Position numbers and translations under genes: made by a program
In this document: piece by piece, positions 55,371 through 64,000 of the stretch
How positions within the stretch are numbered: the stretch's first letter is position 1
How the letters are laid out: every line of letters begins with the position of its first letter
The notes under the pieces: generated by a model
Told to the model about the DNA's origin: nothing
What the model saw: the letters and a program-made list of their open reading frames with translations, nothing else
Databases searched by the model: none
Source: Collybia mongolica
Lineage: Eukaryota; Basidiomycota; Agaricomycetes; Agaricales; Clitocybaceae
DNA: 64,000 bases
Assembly: GCA_013420905.1 (NCBI GenBank)
Contig: JAAXNY010000008.1
Coordinates: 1,860,001 to 1,924,000, forward strand
Direction of reading: 5' to 3'

Positions 55371-56418
55371 GCTTTATGCGTGGTGGCCTTGAAGGCCTTC
55401 CAGTATTCTGGGAGATCAGAACTCATAGCCTCAGACCTCGTCTGGGCACAGTCCGAGTCCCACCAGGACTTAGACCGGGCACAAGCCTGGTTAGTCTTAG
55501 CGTGATGGGACCATGCCGTTTCAAAGCCCTTAGCTATCACCTGAGCAACTAGTTGAGTTTGTTCCGCTGACATGATGTCAGGGATTTGGATGAGCCCAAG
55601 AAGTAAACACACTTCTGCGAGGAAAGCGGCTTCTTCTTCGGAGTCGATTTTGATTGACATCTTCCCTTCAGAGAACTCAACCCCAAGGGGGATGTCTAGG
55701 AGTAGAGGGAAGTGATCAGGCTTGCCCTTATCACCTATTGTCAGGTCAGCTGTGTATCCCCGGAATGCCGGGACAAACACAAGGTCAAGAACCGAGCTGC
55801 GTTATATGGCTGATGCATGACCCAACACGAGGGGGGGGCAATCCTCTCAAGGCTGAGGGCGGCCACGCACTCCATGAGCCTGTAGGCCATGGGGTGCTCA
55901 TGATTGAGGGTAGCATCCCAATGCGCTGAGGGGCAATTAAAATCACCCCCCATGTAGCTAACATCAGGGAAGTCATCCAGGTGGTCCTTGAGGAATCGGA
56001 TTGCAGATCCATTCTCATTCGAGTAGATGTTCATCAAATGCACTGGGCCGAGGTGACCTTGTACAGTGATGAGCATGACATTGCGGTGGTTAATGATGTC
56101 TGATCAGAGCTTAGGTTTCACCAAGCGGATAGCTCAGTTGATGTAGGCCATGATGCATGGCCAATCTTTGGCTGCATCGAACCCTTTGGGGAACATGGGA
56201 ATCCAGTCTGGGTGGATGGGGGGTCCCCTGATGGGGACCCCATCTTTTTCGGTCAAGGAGGCTGTATACCGTACAGTGGCCCATGGTGGCTCTTGCAGGA
56301 AGAGAATGTCAGTGACATCCTTACGGCGTTCTAACAGGTCAACTGTCCAGTGTCGTTTGCACCCAACATTTTGGCAGTAGGTTCTGAGCATATTTACATT
56401 ACAAGTTGTACTAGACAT
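55364..56418 (-). pseudogene. LINE ORF2 N-terminal EEP endonuclease, frame-broken
   Basis: Three open pieces in sequence: 56418-56134 (LRTYCQNVGCKRHW, FLQEPPWATVR), 56076-55741 (VHLMNIYSNENGSA, MGGDFNCPSAHWD) and 55780-55364 (GDKGKPDHFPLLLDIP). QEPPW, GDFN and DHFPL are the active-site blocks of apurinic-type endonucleases of LINEs, which nick the target. At least two frame changes or stops separate the pieces. ORF2 starts about 50 bp after the ORF1 stop. Confidence 0.85.
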
Positions 56419-56466
56419 TAATCAAGTAACTTTTTGTCAAATCACTCAAGTACCCTCCCTGCGTCC

Positions 56467-57741
56467 TCAGAGCCTGTCTCCTGTAATGGTAGGGAAGGGG
56501 GTATTAGCAGAGGGCACGAAGCATAAGAGCTCGTCACCTACCTTCTGGGCAGAGTACTTGGCCGCTAGCCATTTGGCATCATAGCGGTGTTTCCAAAAGG
56601 AGCACTTCCTGTTGTCAGACTCATGGGCAAGGCCACAGTTGATGCATTGGGAGGCGTGTGGGCACTTATGACCCGCCGGTGTGGCAAGTCTTGGTGGGGT
56701 AGCCTTGGGGGCAGCCTTGCAGCATGCCACCAAGTTGCGGTGATTGTGGGCATCATGGGGCCTGCCACAATAGGAGCACAATTGAGCTCTGAAGGGACAG
56801 ACCTCCTTGCAGTGGCCGAACCTCCAGCACTTTGTGCAGATAGGGACTCCTGTCCGCTTATCGGCAGGTAGGATGGTCAAGGACTGGGACCTGAGCATGA
56901 AGCTCTTGTTCCGAAGGCTGCAGAGGTGGGTGCCTCCACAAGAATAATCATAGATGTTGAAGAACACAGTGCATGAGTCCGACGTTTTGGAGTTTCTGAC
57001 CACGTGGGGGAGCACCCCTTGGTACAGGTGGATCGCACCCTTCCATTTGCAGGATTCAAGGATAGCCTTGACCTCCAGAGGAGTGATGGGAATGGGCTTC
57101 CCAGTCTTGTCATATGTGACGGTGGTACCAAAGAAGGGGAAGTTAGGGATGTGGAGGAAGGTCTTGGAGGACCCAACCTCAACCCGTGTCTCTGTCTCGG
57201 CCCCCCAAGCCTCCTTTGCCTTGGTGTCAAAGAACTGGTAGAGGACCTGGAGGTTGTCTTCAGAAGGCACAGAATCCATGACAAGGGACAAACCCCCAAG
57301 ATGGTTCTTGTCCCAGTATACTGGCGGGGAGCAGAAGACAACGACTTCTTTCCAAGAGGAACCATGGGTGGTGGAACACTTCACGTTGGCGCGAGCCCGT
57401 TCAGCATTTGTGTGGGAGGTGGCAGCCCTGCCTGCAACAATCTGTTGTGCTTGGACAATGGATGCATTGGGAGCTGAGGGGAAAGACTTGGCCATCTGGA
57501 CTAGTCCCTCAGCCATGGCAGCAGCGCCCTTCCTCCTCTTAGAAGGGGGAGGTTGGGGGAGAGCAGCAGCAGCACCTGCCATAGATGCAAACAAGGCCGG
57601 GGTCAGCCAAGGGGGGGGGAGGCGGAGGCCGTCTGGATGACCGAGCTGGGATAAGCTTCCTCTGGGGCCTGTGGAGACCTGCAGGATCAGAGGTAGCATT
57701 GGACGAGTGGGGGGGCCACTGCCCTGACCCAGGAGGACCAT
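56467..57741 (-). pseudogene. LINE ORF1 (gag-like, CCHC zinc knuckles), main part
   Basis: A 424-codon frame with a conserved middle (VEVGSSKTFLHIPNFPFFGT, LYQGVLPHVVRNSKTSDSC) and zinc knuckles CTKCWRFGHCKEVCP, CSYCGRPHDAHNH and CINCGLAHESDNRKC. Such proteins coat LINE RNA. The start is arbitrary: the frame is joined to the upstream piece 57762-58376 across a C/G-homopolymer region where a frameshift has occurred. Confidence 0.85.
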
Positions 57742-57761
57742 ACTTAGGGGGGGGGAGGAGC

Positions 57762-58376
57762 TTAGGGGGGGGGAGGAGCATCAGGGGGGAGCTGGCTCCG
57801 AAGGCTGTCAATGACCTGTTGTAGGGCAGCGACTTGAGAGGTCCCATTGGCAACATGCCGGATGAGGCCGATTTCGGAGGCTGAGTATACAACCTGGAGG
57901 AGCTCAGTGGCAAAAGTGTCAGTGAGGTGTGCAGGGACATGGTATCCCTTTTCAGTCCAGAGATTCATAAGCTCTGTTGTGTTGTGGAGCAATGAGGTAG
58001 CCGCCTGGATGTCAATCTCTGCCAATTCTTTCAAACCAGTTGGGAGGAAGGCATCAACGGGGTCGTCGAAGCTCTCCTGGAAGGAGTTCATCTCCACCCC
58101 CTCCAAGGTTTCCTCTCGGTCCTGGGGAGGTGGGGCTGGGGCTTTGCCTGTGGCGGACGACAATGTCATGGTGTCGTCATCTGACGCAGTATCCATTGGA
58201 GTGGAGGAATCTGCCTCCAATGCAGGTGCAGGCATGGGTGGGTGAAAGAAGACCCATTGTGCGATAGTAGGGAGGCCCGGGGGTCTCTGAGGAGTGGTAC
58301 TCCTGGTTGGAGCAGGGGAGGAGGACCCACGAAGGTAGTTGCGAATGTCCAGCGGTTTCGAGGCGCGTTCTGCCAA
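57762..58376 (-). pseudogene. LINE ORF1, N-terminal part
   Basis: 204 codons, MAERASKPLDIRNYLRGSSS onwards, Pro/Ser-rich then helical (ELAEIDIQAATSLLHNTTEL), ending in a Pro run at a duplicated CTCCCCCCCCCTAAG unit that brings in the stop. The true ORF1 start is probably this ATG, 160 bp from the element's 5' end. It is separated from the zinc-knuckle part by a frameshift. Confidence 0.8.
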
Positions 58377-58538
58377 TCGTTGTGATCAGCCGGGTGGGTT
58401 GTCTTTGCCCATGTCAGAGGCACAGGGCTTGGTTGGTAGAGTGTTATCAGGGGTGATCTAGGGCAGCAGAGTGCGTAGAACGATGATGATGACTATGATG
58501 GTGGCTGTGCACGTCGTGGTAACAAGTCAAGAGATGAG

Positions 58539-58898
58539 GTAGCAGCCCTTTATTACGGAGATGTCACAGAAGGACCCACTCCAGGAGTATTGTCAGTTAT
58601 GCATCAGTCACATAATGCAGTAGACAGTAATAACAACATTGGAACCTTGAAAGCCATAATGGCACAAATGGCCCAATTTCAAGCGCAACAAATGTTAGGA
58701 CAACAGAGCGTGCAAACTGCATTGCCAGTACCACCTCAGATGCAGAAACAGGAATATATAAATAATAACTATAATCCTACTGCAAAGAGCATGCCAAATC
58801 CTGACATAGTAGCCTTACAAGCACAAATGAGTACCTTATTAGGGCAGGTAGCAGAGCTCAATAACCAAAACAAGGTTAAAGAGTCAGGTTTCAATTAG
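58539..58898 (+). pseudogene. Gypsy gag, right part
   Basis: Resumes in the frame left at 51540: VAALYYGDVTEGPTPGVL, then AIMAQMAQFQAQQMLGQQ, ending ESGFN-stop at 58896-58898. It looks like the Gln-rich C-terminal part of gag. The LINE insertion duplicated the VAAL codons. Confidence 0.82.
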
Positions 58899-58903
58899 GT
58901 CCG

Positions 58904-60110
58904 ATGAAGGAGGCTAAGGAACACACAAGACCTACAACTAGGTCGTGTTCCAAGAGACAGCCTGAGGACCATAGTAAAAATAGAAATACTCATCAAGAAA
59001 GTATAAGTAACAATTCGCAGAGTAGTCAGGATAGTAGCAAAGAGGCGCCAGTAGCACTGTCTCCTAGGAAAAAGAAAGTAAAAATTGTTGAACCATCAGT
59101 AAAGTCTCCAGTACGAAAAGAATTGCCCTACATTGATGTGCCCGCGGTACCCTACATACCCCAGAGAACAGAATGCAACCCTGAACCAGTTGATCTGCTA
59201 CCTAATTTTAACACCAAGCACAGTCCGACTTATGAAACTAAGTCCCCGATAGAAGTAAAAATAAAAGGTGGCGATATAATTGCTAAAGTGTTAGACCACC
59301 CTATCACATTGACCACGGGAGAGTTAATGGGCTCGTCAAAAACCATTAGAGATGGGATAAAAAATATTGTAACTGCCAGACGTAAATCCCTCACCCAAAG
59401 GGACACTAACTTGCAAATAAACAAAACAGATGAGGAAGATGCCTTACCCTTTGGGAGGGACTGGGAACTTGATGATAACTACTTACGGCATGACATGCTA
59501 CCTGTAGAGTCAGTCCCATTCCAGTCTTTCTTCATCTTGGAGTATGACTGCAGCGGAATACCTAAGGGATCTATAATATGTGGAGACCCAGTCCTACAGT
59601 ATTTAGAATCTTTACCAGCTGGGGAAGAGCCCAAACAGTTGTATGTAGCAAAAGAATCGGCCTCTTTGCACACAGTATATCCAGTAATAAATGGGGTAGG
59701 AACAGAGGAATCTTTATTAGATGGGGGATCCCAAATAGTATCAATGGCTAAACAAATGGCTTTAGACTTGGACATTTCATGGGATCCGGACGTTGTCATA
59801 CACATGCAGAGTGCTAATAAACAAGTGGAGAAAACAGCGGGATTAGCGCACAATGTCCCTTTCTTGTTTAATGACATGGCCATTTACCTCCAAGTACATA
59901 AATTTGCCTGCATACAAAGTATTGCTTGGGAGACCGTTTGATACACTCATGGAAAGTCAGATCAAAAATGCTAGAGACGGGGGACAAGTAGTCACTATCA
60001 CAGACCCTAACATGGGACAAAGGTGTACTATCCCTACCCATGCAAAGGGATCACTGCCTAAGCTGTTGAAAAGACAACTGGAGCAGGATTTTTGGCCTTT
60101 GATGAATTAA
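58904..60110 (+). pseudogene. Gypsy protease region, two frameshifts
   Basis: Open from MKEAKEHTRPTTRSCSKRQ (58904) to 59941, then shifted to the frame of 59853-60110. The aspartic protease core is ESLLDGGSQIVSMAKQMALD (about 59705), with DGG where most such enzymes have D(S/T)G, followed by VPFLFNDMAIYLQVH and, after the shift, YKVLLGRPFDTL. A charged linker (EAPVALSPRKKKVKIVEPS) precedes it. Frameshifts near 59895 and 60090 disable the polyprotein. Confidence 0.8.
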
Positions 60111-61567
60111 TCCAAAGTGATCAAGGAGAGCTAGCCATAGAAATTGCTGAAGATGAGAACGGAAACTTTATTATAACAGGTTATAGACACCCTACTGATA
60201 AGCGGAATTTTGGTCACAAAGAACTTAGAGATCTCTTTTTGTCTAGAAGTGATGTAAACATGAATAGTACAGTACCTGAACGCAAATTATTAGCCACGTA
60301 CTTGGCTTCCGTAGATGAGCGCGCTGGACCAGTAATAAACTACGAGCAGAACAGAAGGGACCAGACAAGTACACCCACTAGACCTATGACATACACTCAA
60401 GAACAGCCCATGCTCGATAAAGCTTTAAGTAAATTAAAGCAGTGGCAAATTGGCACTAACAAGTGCGGTCTTGGAACAGTAACAGGTGAAAAGTGTAATA
60501 TCAAGTCCATGGATCAGCTAGTAGGAAAGAAGTATAAACCAGTACATTTGAAAACAAAACCAACACTGGCAGATCTGCCTGATAAATTTAGAATTATCAG
60601 AGATATAAAAGGTGACCCTTTAGCGGCTCTACCAGTTCTAACACCTAACCCACCTCCATTTAAACCAACTGGAAGGTATACTGAGGAAAGGCGTGTGGAT
60701 TTCCAAAGAGTACACAAAGAAGAGAACTTCTTAAAACCTAAAGAGATGGATATAATCCATGACTTTATGTGCAAACATAACAATGGTTTTGCTTGGAATG
60801 ATAGTGAGCGCGGTAGCTTTAAGAAGGAATATTTTCCTCCCGTCAAAATACCAGTAGTCCCACATATGCCGTGGACAGAGAGAAACATTAGAATCCCACC
60901 AGGGATCTATGAAGATGTTTGTAAAATCATTAAGACTAAAATTGATGCAGGGGTCTACGAGAGGTCCAATTCATCATATAGGTCTAGATGGTTTACCATA
61001 TTAAAGAAAGGTCCAGGAAAGAAACTTAGAATTGTACATAGTCTAGAGCCACTAAATGCAGTTACAATAGCACACTCGGGTTTACCACCTGCTACCAAAG
61101 AACTAGCAGAACACTTTGCAGGGCGCACTTGTGGCAGAATGATGGATCTGTATGTAGGATATGATGAGAGGCCTTTAGTAGAAACCTTGTGCGATCTAAC
61201 CACGTTCCAAACACCATTTGGTGCACTGAGACTAGTAACACTCCCTATGGGATGGACAAATTCTGTTCCAATATTTCATGATGATGTCACATACATCCTA
61301 CAGGATGAGGTACCACATGTCACAATACCCTACATTGATGATGTACCCATGCGCAGTCCAGCAACATGCTACAAACTACCAGATGGAACAGAAGAGGAGC
61401 TACCTGGTGCTCCAGGTGTTAGACACTTCTTCTGGGGACATATGCAAAATGTAAATCGCATCGTACAGAGAATGAAGTATTCTGGAGGAACCTTTTCAGG
61501 ATATAAGTCTACGTTATGCGCAAGTGAATTTCTAGTGGTAGGACATAGATGTACCTATGAAGGATGA
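60092..61567 (+). pseudogene. Gypsy reverse transcriptase
   Basis: 491 codons: an N-terminal linker (HPTDKRNFGHKELRDLFLS), then IPPGIYEDVCKIIKTKIDAG, LKKGPGKKLRIVHSLEPLNA, MMDLYVGYDERPLVETLCDL (first Asp), TPFGALRLVTLPMGWTNSVP and TIPYIDDVPMRSP (YIDD catalytic pair, about 61331). It ends at TGA after CTYEG, where related elements continue, so the stop is a point mutation. It would make cDNA from element RNA. Confidence 0.9.
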
Positions 61568-62937
61568 AAACCTACTACTGATAGGATTGGTGTAGTTGAA
61601 AGATGGGGACCATGCAAAGATGTCAGTGAAGTACGCACTTACATGGGAACTATTGGTGTATGCAGGAATTTCATTAAAGATTTCGCCCATATAGGCCAAC
61701 CAATTTGAAAGTTAACTAGAAGTAGTGAACCTTGGATATGGGGGCCTGAGCAAGAAGAAGCACAGCAGCTATTATTAGATGCACTTAAAAATAGCCCCGT
61801 GCTCTGTCCAATTAATTACACCTGGAATACACCAGTGGTATTGTCAGTAGATATGTCAAAGCCGTAGGCTACTATATCTATCAGGAAGACCCTGATATAC
61901 CTGGAAGAAAGCACTATGCTAGATTTGACTCGATAACTCTGAATGAGTGCAAAGCATGCTTCTCACAACCCAAACGAGAGCTATTTGGATTAATGAGAGT
62001 TCTAATGGCATGTTATTATTGGTTTATTGGAGTACAAAATTTGGTAGTGGAAATGGATGCGAAGTACATTAAGGGGATGTTATCAAACCCAAGTCTAGGA
62101 CCTAATGCAATGGTAAATAGGTGGATTGATAGGATACTTATGTTCCACTTTACTTTGGTTCATAAAGCTGGTAAAGGCTTTGGCCCAGACAGTCTGTCAA
62201 GACGAGATGTGCAACTAGGGGATCCTGTCTACCCAGACCCAGACAATGGTTACAATGAACCCTCAGGTCCTTTAAGGTTTATCAACCCAACTGAGGGATT
62301 GGATGACCCTTTGGAATTGGCAGACTTTAAGGAAGAGATTGACACGCGCAGCGGATATTTATTTCAACTTGCCAAGGAAATCTCTGATTTTGAAGTTGAA
62401 GTAAACAATGCTTGGGCTGGTGAAGCAGCATTTATTGGAGAAATAAAACAGCACTTAGGTTTAGGATGGTTTGGTATTCAAAGAGAAGCTTATCTAAAGC
62501 AACTTGTAAATACTACTGTCATACCCGATGAAAAGTTTAAATATGACCCTAATGTAAGGGAAGTATACGACAAGTCTAAACAAACACCTACAGCACAAGA
62601 ACAGGATAAAAACCTACCTTTAATAAAGGAATGGTTAAAAAGACCACAAAAGAGACCAAAAGGAATGACAGACCGCACCTACATAAAATTTGCGAGGCAG
62701 GCATCTAATTTCTTCTTGGATCCAGAGGGCCAGATGTATAGGAAAAATATTGATAGTGCACACCAGCTCATTGTTGATAAAAATCACCATACATATATGA
62801 TGAAGGCGTCTCATGACTCTGTCAGACATAGGGGTTTCTATGCAATGAAATCCTTAATAGATAAAAGATTTTGGTGGCCAGAAATGGAATGCGATGTATT
62901 ATATTCCAAGTATTACATGCAGACACCATACATATGA
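61568..62937 (+). pseudogene. Gypsy RNase H and integrase zinc-binding region
   Basis: After the stop, coding continues as SEVRTYMGTIGVCRNFIKDF with further stops near 61706 and a frame change near 61858. It is then open from about 61880 (VGYYIYQEDPDIPGRKHYAR, KRELFGLMRVLMACYYWFIG, VVEMDAKYIKGMLS, HKAGKGFGPDSLSRRD), which covers the RNase H domain. The integrase N-terminus has HDSVRHRGFYAMKSLIDKRF and WWPEMECDVLYS, but the two Cys of the HHCC zinc site are missing, apparently through a small deletion before the core at about 62905. Confidence 0.82.
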
Positions 62938-63521
62938 GCCCACCATCTAACGGTTATAAATATATTGTCCAAGGAAGGTGCGCACTGTCCTCATGGATGG
63001 AAGGCGTGCCCCTCAAATCTGAGGATGGCAAGACCTTGGGAAGGTGGCTGTTTGAAGAAGTAATCTGTAGATGGGGTTCCCTAATGGAAATTGTAACAGA
63101 TAATGGTCCTGCCTTTGTTGCAGCCAAAGCGTGGCTTGAATCCAAGTATGGTATTACAGGAATAAGTATATCACCATATAATTCCAAAGGAAATGGGATT
63201 GCTGAGCGCACACATTGGGATGTGTGTCAAGCTGTCTTCAAGGCTATGGGTGGTGATGTAAAGAAGTGGTACTACTTCTTTCACCATGTAATGTGGGCTG
63301 ACAGGATTACTATATGGAAAGGGATGGGTTGCTCCCCTTATTTTATGATTACAGGCACGCATCCAACCTTACTGTTAGATATCATTGAAGCCACTTGGTT
63401 AGTAAAGTTACCAGGGAAAATATTGACTACAGAAGAACTCATTGGGTTTAGAGCGCAGGCTCTAGCTAAGCACGTCCAGCATATGGCCGATATGAGGAAA
63501 CATATCAATATAGAAAAATGA
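62905..63521 (+). pseudogene. Gypsy integrase core
   Basis: LHADTIHMSPPSNGYKYIVQ (first Asp), EIVTDNGPAFVAAKAWLESK (second Asp) and SPYNSKGNGIAERTHWDVC (Glu, 34 residues after the second Asp by count) form the DDE core that inserts cDNA into DNA. The frame differs from that of the upstream zinc-binding part. It ends HINIEK-stop (TGA at 63519-63521), after which the same protein continues in frame. Confidence 0.88.
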
Positions 63522-64000
63522 AGGAGACTATTACAGTATGAGAAGGATCACAGCGCAACCATCAGAGACTATGATTTCAAACCAGGAAGTTTAGTACTAG
63601 TTAGAAATACCGAGGTCGAAAGTTCGCTCAATAAAAAGCTGAAACCATGGTACCTTGGACCAATGATAGTCCTGAGACAAAACCGTGGGGGAGCCTATAT
63701 TGTTTGCAAAATGGATGGATCAGTGTGGCAACATAAAGTGGGGGCGTTTAGGGTTATTCCTTATTTTGCTAGGAGTGCAATTGAACTGCCAGACAATCTG
63801 CAAGGTCTAATAGACATCTCTAGTGAAACATTAAATGCTTTAGTGGAATCGAAAGATCCTGCTAATAGACAAGTTTACAAGGAGTGTGACTATACTTTTG
63901 ATAGAGTCCAATTAGATCAGTCCGATTCAGAGTCAAGTTCTAGTGAGGAGACCAAGGAGGGGATAGCTCCGGTGCTACCACAAACTACTAAGTCACCCTG
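63522..64000 (+). pseudogene. Gypsy integrase C-terminus, runs off the window
   Basis: RRLLQYEKDHSATIRDYDFK, then PGSLVLVRNTEVESSLNKKL, KPWYLGPMIVLRQNRGGAYI and an acidic Ser-rich tail (SDSESSSSEETKEG). The GPF/Y-type module is visible (KPWYLGPM). I see no chromodomain before the edge, but the C-terminus is incomplete. Confidence 0.8.

Larger units (their letters stand above)
51538..58537 (-). mobile_element. Tad-type LINE, full length, inserted in Gypsy gag and split by Tc1
   Basis: The 3' end is at the poly-T run (51537-51555 on the plus strand, poly-A of the minus-strand element) and the 5' end at about 58537, with a 12-14 bp target duplication. Without the 1.6-kb Tc1 insertion the element is about 5.4 kb, with a 5' leader, a gag-like ORF1 and an ORF2 with endonuclease and reverse transcriptase. 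Its 3' untranslated end matches the truncated LINE at 9.6 kb. Several stops and shifts make it inactive. Confidence 0.92.
49356..64000 (+). mobile_element. Ty3/Gypsy LTR retrotransposon, degraded, split by a LINE, runs off the window
   Basis: Gag, protease, reverse transcriptase, RNase H and integrase occur in the Gypsy order on the plus strand, with stops and frameshifts. Removing the LINE at 51538-58537 rejoins gag in frame (KKVAAL on both sides). The element continues beyond 64000, so its 3' LTR and termination are unseen. Individual parts are listed separately. Confidence 0.9.

Overview
The window looks like nuclear DNA of a basidiomycete fungus, probably an agaricomycete. The evidence is protein-coding genes cut by many introns of about 45-60 nt, a compact 20-kb island of conserved eukaryotic genes, and the transposon mix (Helitron, Tc1/mariner, pogo-like, hAT, Crypton-like, CACTA-like, Tad-type LINE, Ty3/Gypsy). 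This assignment is an inference from sequence style; no species is named.

Layout. 1-25,800 is an AT-rich transposon block: decayed Helitron helicase copies (about 0.3-3.3 kb); an intact Tc1/mariner element (3.46-5.07 kb); a small hAT-like MITE (5.7 kb); a pogo/CENP-B-like transposase remnant split by a 5'-truncated LINE with a 15-bp target duplication (8.7-10.0 kb); a tandem array of units of about 240 bp holding a second, inactivated Tc1 element (10.1-12.6 kb); two CACTA-like elements in inverted orientation (14.05-16.92 and 17.27-21.53 kb); and a Crypton-like tyrosine recombinase remnant interrupted by a 792-bp hAT element (22.8-25.3 kb).

25,800-46,450 is the gene island: a broken acetyltransferase-like 5' fragment (-), a PB1/multi-ZZ-finger protein (+), the splicing factor PHF5A/Rds3 (-), the HECT ubiquitin ligase UFD4/TRIP12 (-), a class-III aminotransferase (-), the SNM1/PSO2 crosslink-repair nuclease (+), ribosomal protein S4 (-) and a SLY41-like transporter of the triose-phosphate-translocator family (-). 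All appear intact apart from the first. They serve unrelated housekeeping roles and are not a cluster.

46,450-64,000 is a second transposon block: a third, intact Tc1 element (47.43-49.04 kb), then a degraded Ty3/Gypsy element (about 49.36 kb to beyond the window end). Its gag is split by a Tad-type LINE (51.54-58.54 kb), which is itself split by a second copy of the first Tc1 element (52.48-54.09 kb). The two Tc1 copies face in opposite directions on either side of the gene island and differ at only one base that I could see, so transposition was recent.

The strongest candidate for something undescribed is the pair of CACTA-like elements. They have CACTGTG termini, 3-bp target duplications (AGA and TTG), subterminal arrays of a palindromic GGGATGAAATTCATCCC-type motif, an unrecognised spliced gene-like segment, and no visible transposase. 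A paralogous empty insertion site for the second element lies at 22,273-22,431.
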